Positions 63,173 to 64,000 of a DNA stretch of 64,000 bases are shown in pieces. The stretch comes from CAVUCH01 sp963697705 (GTDB lineage Bacteria; Acidobacteriota; Vicinamibacteria; Vicinamibacterales; JAENWD01), in NCBI GenBank assembly GCA_963697705.1, contig CAVOPA010000003.1, forward strand, positions 434,001 to 498,000, given 5' to 3'. A model generated the notes under the pieces. It was given only the letters and a program-made list of their open reading frames with translations. It did no database searches and was not told where the DNA came from. Numbering within the stretch: the first letter of the stretch is position 1; the number at the start of each line of letters is the position of its first letter. Position numbers and translations under genes: made by a program.

Positions 63173-64000
63173 GTGACCCGGCGCATTCCCCACCTGCGGT
63201 GGTACATCGGCGGGCTCCTTTTCCTTTCAACCGTCATCAACTACATCGATCGGCAGACGCTCAGCGTCCTGGCACCGTATCTGAAGACGGAGTTCAGCTG
63301 GACGAACACCGATTTTGCCTGGGTGCTGATCGGCTTTCGCGTTGCGTACGCGGTCGGACAAACGCTCGCGGGCCGCGTGATCGACGTGCTCGGCACGCGG
63401 CGCGGCCTCACCCTGTCGGTGGCGTGGTACTCCTGCGCGGCAATCGTCACATCCCTCGCGACCGGTCTGGCAAGCTTCACGGGCTGCCGGTTTGCGCTGG
63501 GACTGGGCGAGGCTGGCAACTGGCCCGGCGCAACGAAGGCGGTGTCGGAGTGGTTCCCGCGACGCGAGAGCGGGTGGGCGGTCGCCCTCTTCGACAGCGG
63601 CTCGTCGATTGGCGGCGCGCTCGCGCCCTTCATCGTGCTCTCGATCTATCGCTGGTTCGGCAGCTGGCGCCCGGCGTTCGTCATCACCGGCTCGCTCGGG
63701 TTCCTGTGGCTTTTCCTCTTCCGCCGCGTGTACCAGCGACCCGAGGAGCATCCCTGGATCACCGAAGACGAGCGGACGCTGATCATCAGCGGCCGTGAGG
63801 AGGAGGCGCCACCGCATTCGGCGCCGGCCTCTCCAGCCCCGGCGCCTGGCGGCGTCTCGGTTCCGGGGCCCGCACTCGGATCTCCGAGTGCAGTTCCAGC
63901 GTCGTATCAGCTTCCGTATCGGGTACTGCTGCGGCTGCCACAGACGTGGGGATACATCCTCTCGAAGACCTTCACCGACCCGGTGTGGTTCTTCATCACC
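63173..64000 (+). CDS. MFS transporter of the ExuT/ACS type, truncated by the window end
   Basis: The first 276 codons of a carrier, open to the last base of the window. The GTG start follows nagB by 19 bp. Sequence is typical of the anion:cation symporter branch (hexuronate and sugar-acid carriers): LLFLSTVINYIDRQTLSVLA, RVAYAVGQTLAGRVIDVLGT and CRFALGLGEAGNWPGATKAV, then WFPRRESGWAVALFDSGSSI. A Pro/Ala/Ser-rich cytoplasmic loop (about 220-250) is longer than usual. Uronate or similar sugar-acid uptake is likely, which fits the GH88/GH106 locus nearby. Confidence 0.85.
   Translation, partial: MTRRIPHLRWYIGGLLFLSTVINYIDRQTLSVLAPYLKTEFSWTNTDFAWVLIGFRVAYAVGQTLAGRVIDVLGTRRGLTLSVAWYSCAAIVTSLATGLASFTGCRFALGLGEAGNWPGATKAVSEWFPRRESGWAVALFDSGSSIGGALAPFIVLSIYRWFGSWRPAFVITGSLGFLWLFLFRRVYQRPEEHPWITEDERTLIISGREEEAPPHSAPASPAPAPGGVSVPGPALGSPSAVPASYQLPYRVLLRLPQTWGYILSKTFTDPVWFFIT

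Overview
The window is a 64 kb, GC-rich bacterial segment. The gene content points to an acidobacterium, most likely class Vicinamibacteria: a large Oar-type TonB receptor with an N-terminal carboxypeptidase-like domain, many Tat-exported Gfo/Idh/MocA and TIM-barrel sugar enzymes, GMC oxidoreductase plus 'subunit 3' pairs, and a DUF4380 protein. This placement is inferred from family content; there is no rRNA, tRNA, CRISPR array or intact transposase here.

Layout. 0-5 kb: a hybrid-membrane PAS histidine kinase, a lone receiver protein, a BT1-type transporter, a HAD phosphatase remnant and recX. 5-8 kb: a minus-strand imuA-like/imuB-like pair (mutasome accessory genes, no dnaE2 in view) separated by repeats. 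8-12.7 kb: TPR protein, a secreted purple-acid-phosphatase-like protein whose C-terminal CBM6-like domain is broken by frameshifts, and a nucleoside hydrolase. 12.8-18.6 kb: a sodium:solute symporter with a small membrane partner, a cytochrome c, a Gfo/Idh/MocA enzyme, a TIM-barrel isomerase and a gluconate-dehydrogenase subunit-3-like protein. 18.8-24.4 kb: an osmoprotectant-type ABC system (ATPase plus a fused permease/binding protein), fdhD and a YdeP-like molybdopterin oxidoreductase. 24.6-32.5 kb: a DUF4142 protein and a second sugar-oxidation block (Gfo/Idh/MocA, SMP-30, DUF4380, hydroxypyruvate-isomerase-like, GMC FAD subunit plus subunit 3). 32.9-40.4 kb: an RND adaptor and two RND pumps, the second frameshifted. 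40.6-43.3 kb: feoA-feoB plus a 52-residue membrane protein behind a Fur-type box. 43.5-48.6 kb: an OYE-family oxidoreductase, an MFS carrier, and a translationally coupled metallopeptidase/ATP-grasp pair. 48.7-60.1 kb: a carbohydrate-utilisation region (Gfo/Idh/MocA, SDR, GH88, TonB receptor, FCD-type GntR regulator, GH106 rhamnosidase). 60.3-64 kb: recQ, nagB and the start of an ExuT-like MFS gene that runs off the window.

The most unusual feature is between the genes. At least fourteen gaps carry short tandem repeats that all have a seven-base period although the heptad differs from site to site. At about six sites the arrays occur as inverted pairs that would fold into long hairpins. A second family of GC-rich REP-like hairpins (arms GCCCGCC/GGCGGGC, TGAA loop, then ACTAC) fills five more gaps, and a 166-bp near-perfect palindrome bounded by CTAG looks like a MITE. 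Several genes have a TANNNT-like -10 box exactly six bases before the start codon and no ribosome binding site, which suggests leaderless transcripts, while others have clear GGAGG sites.
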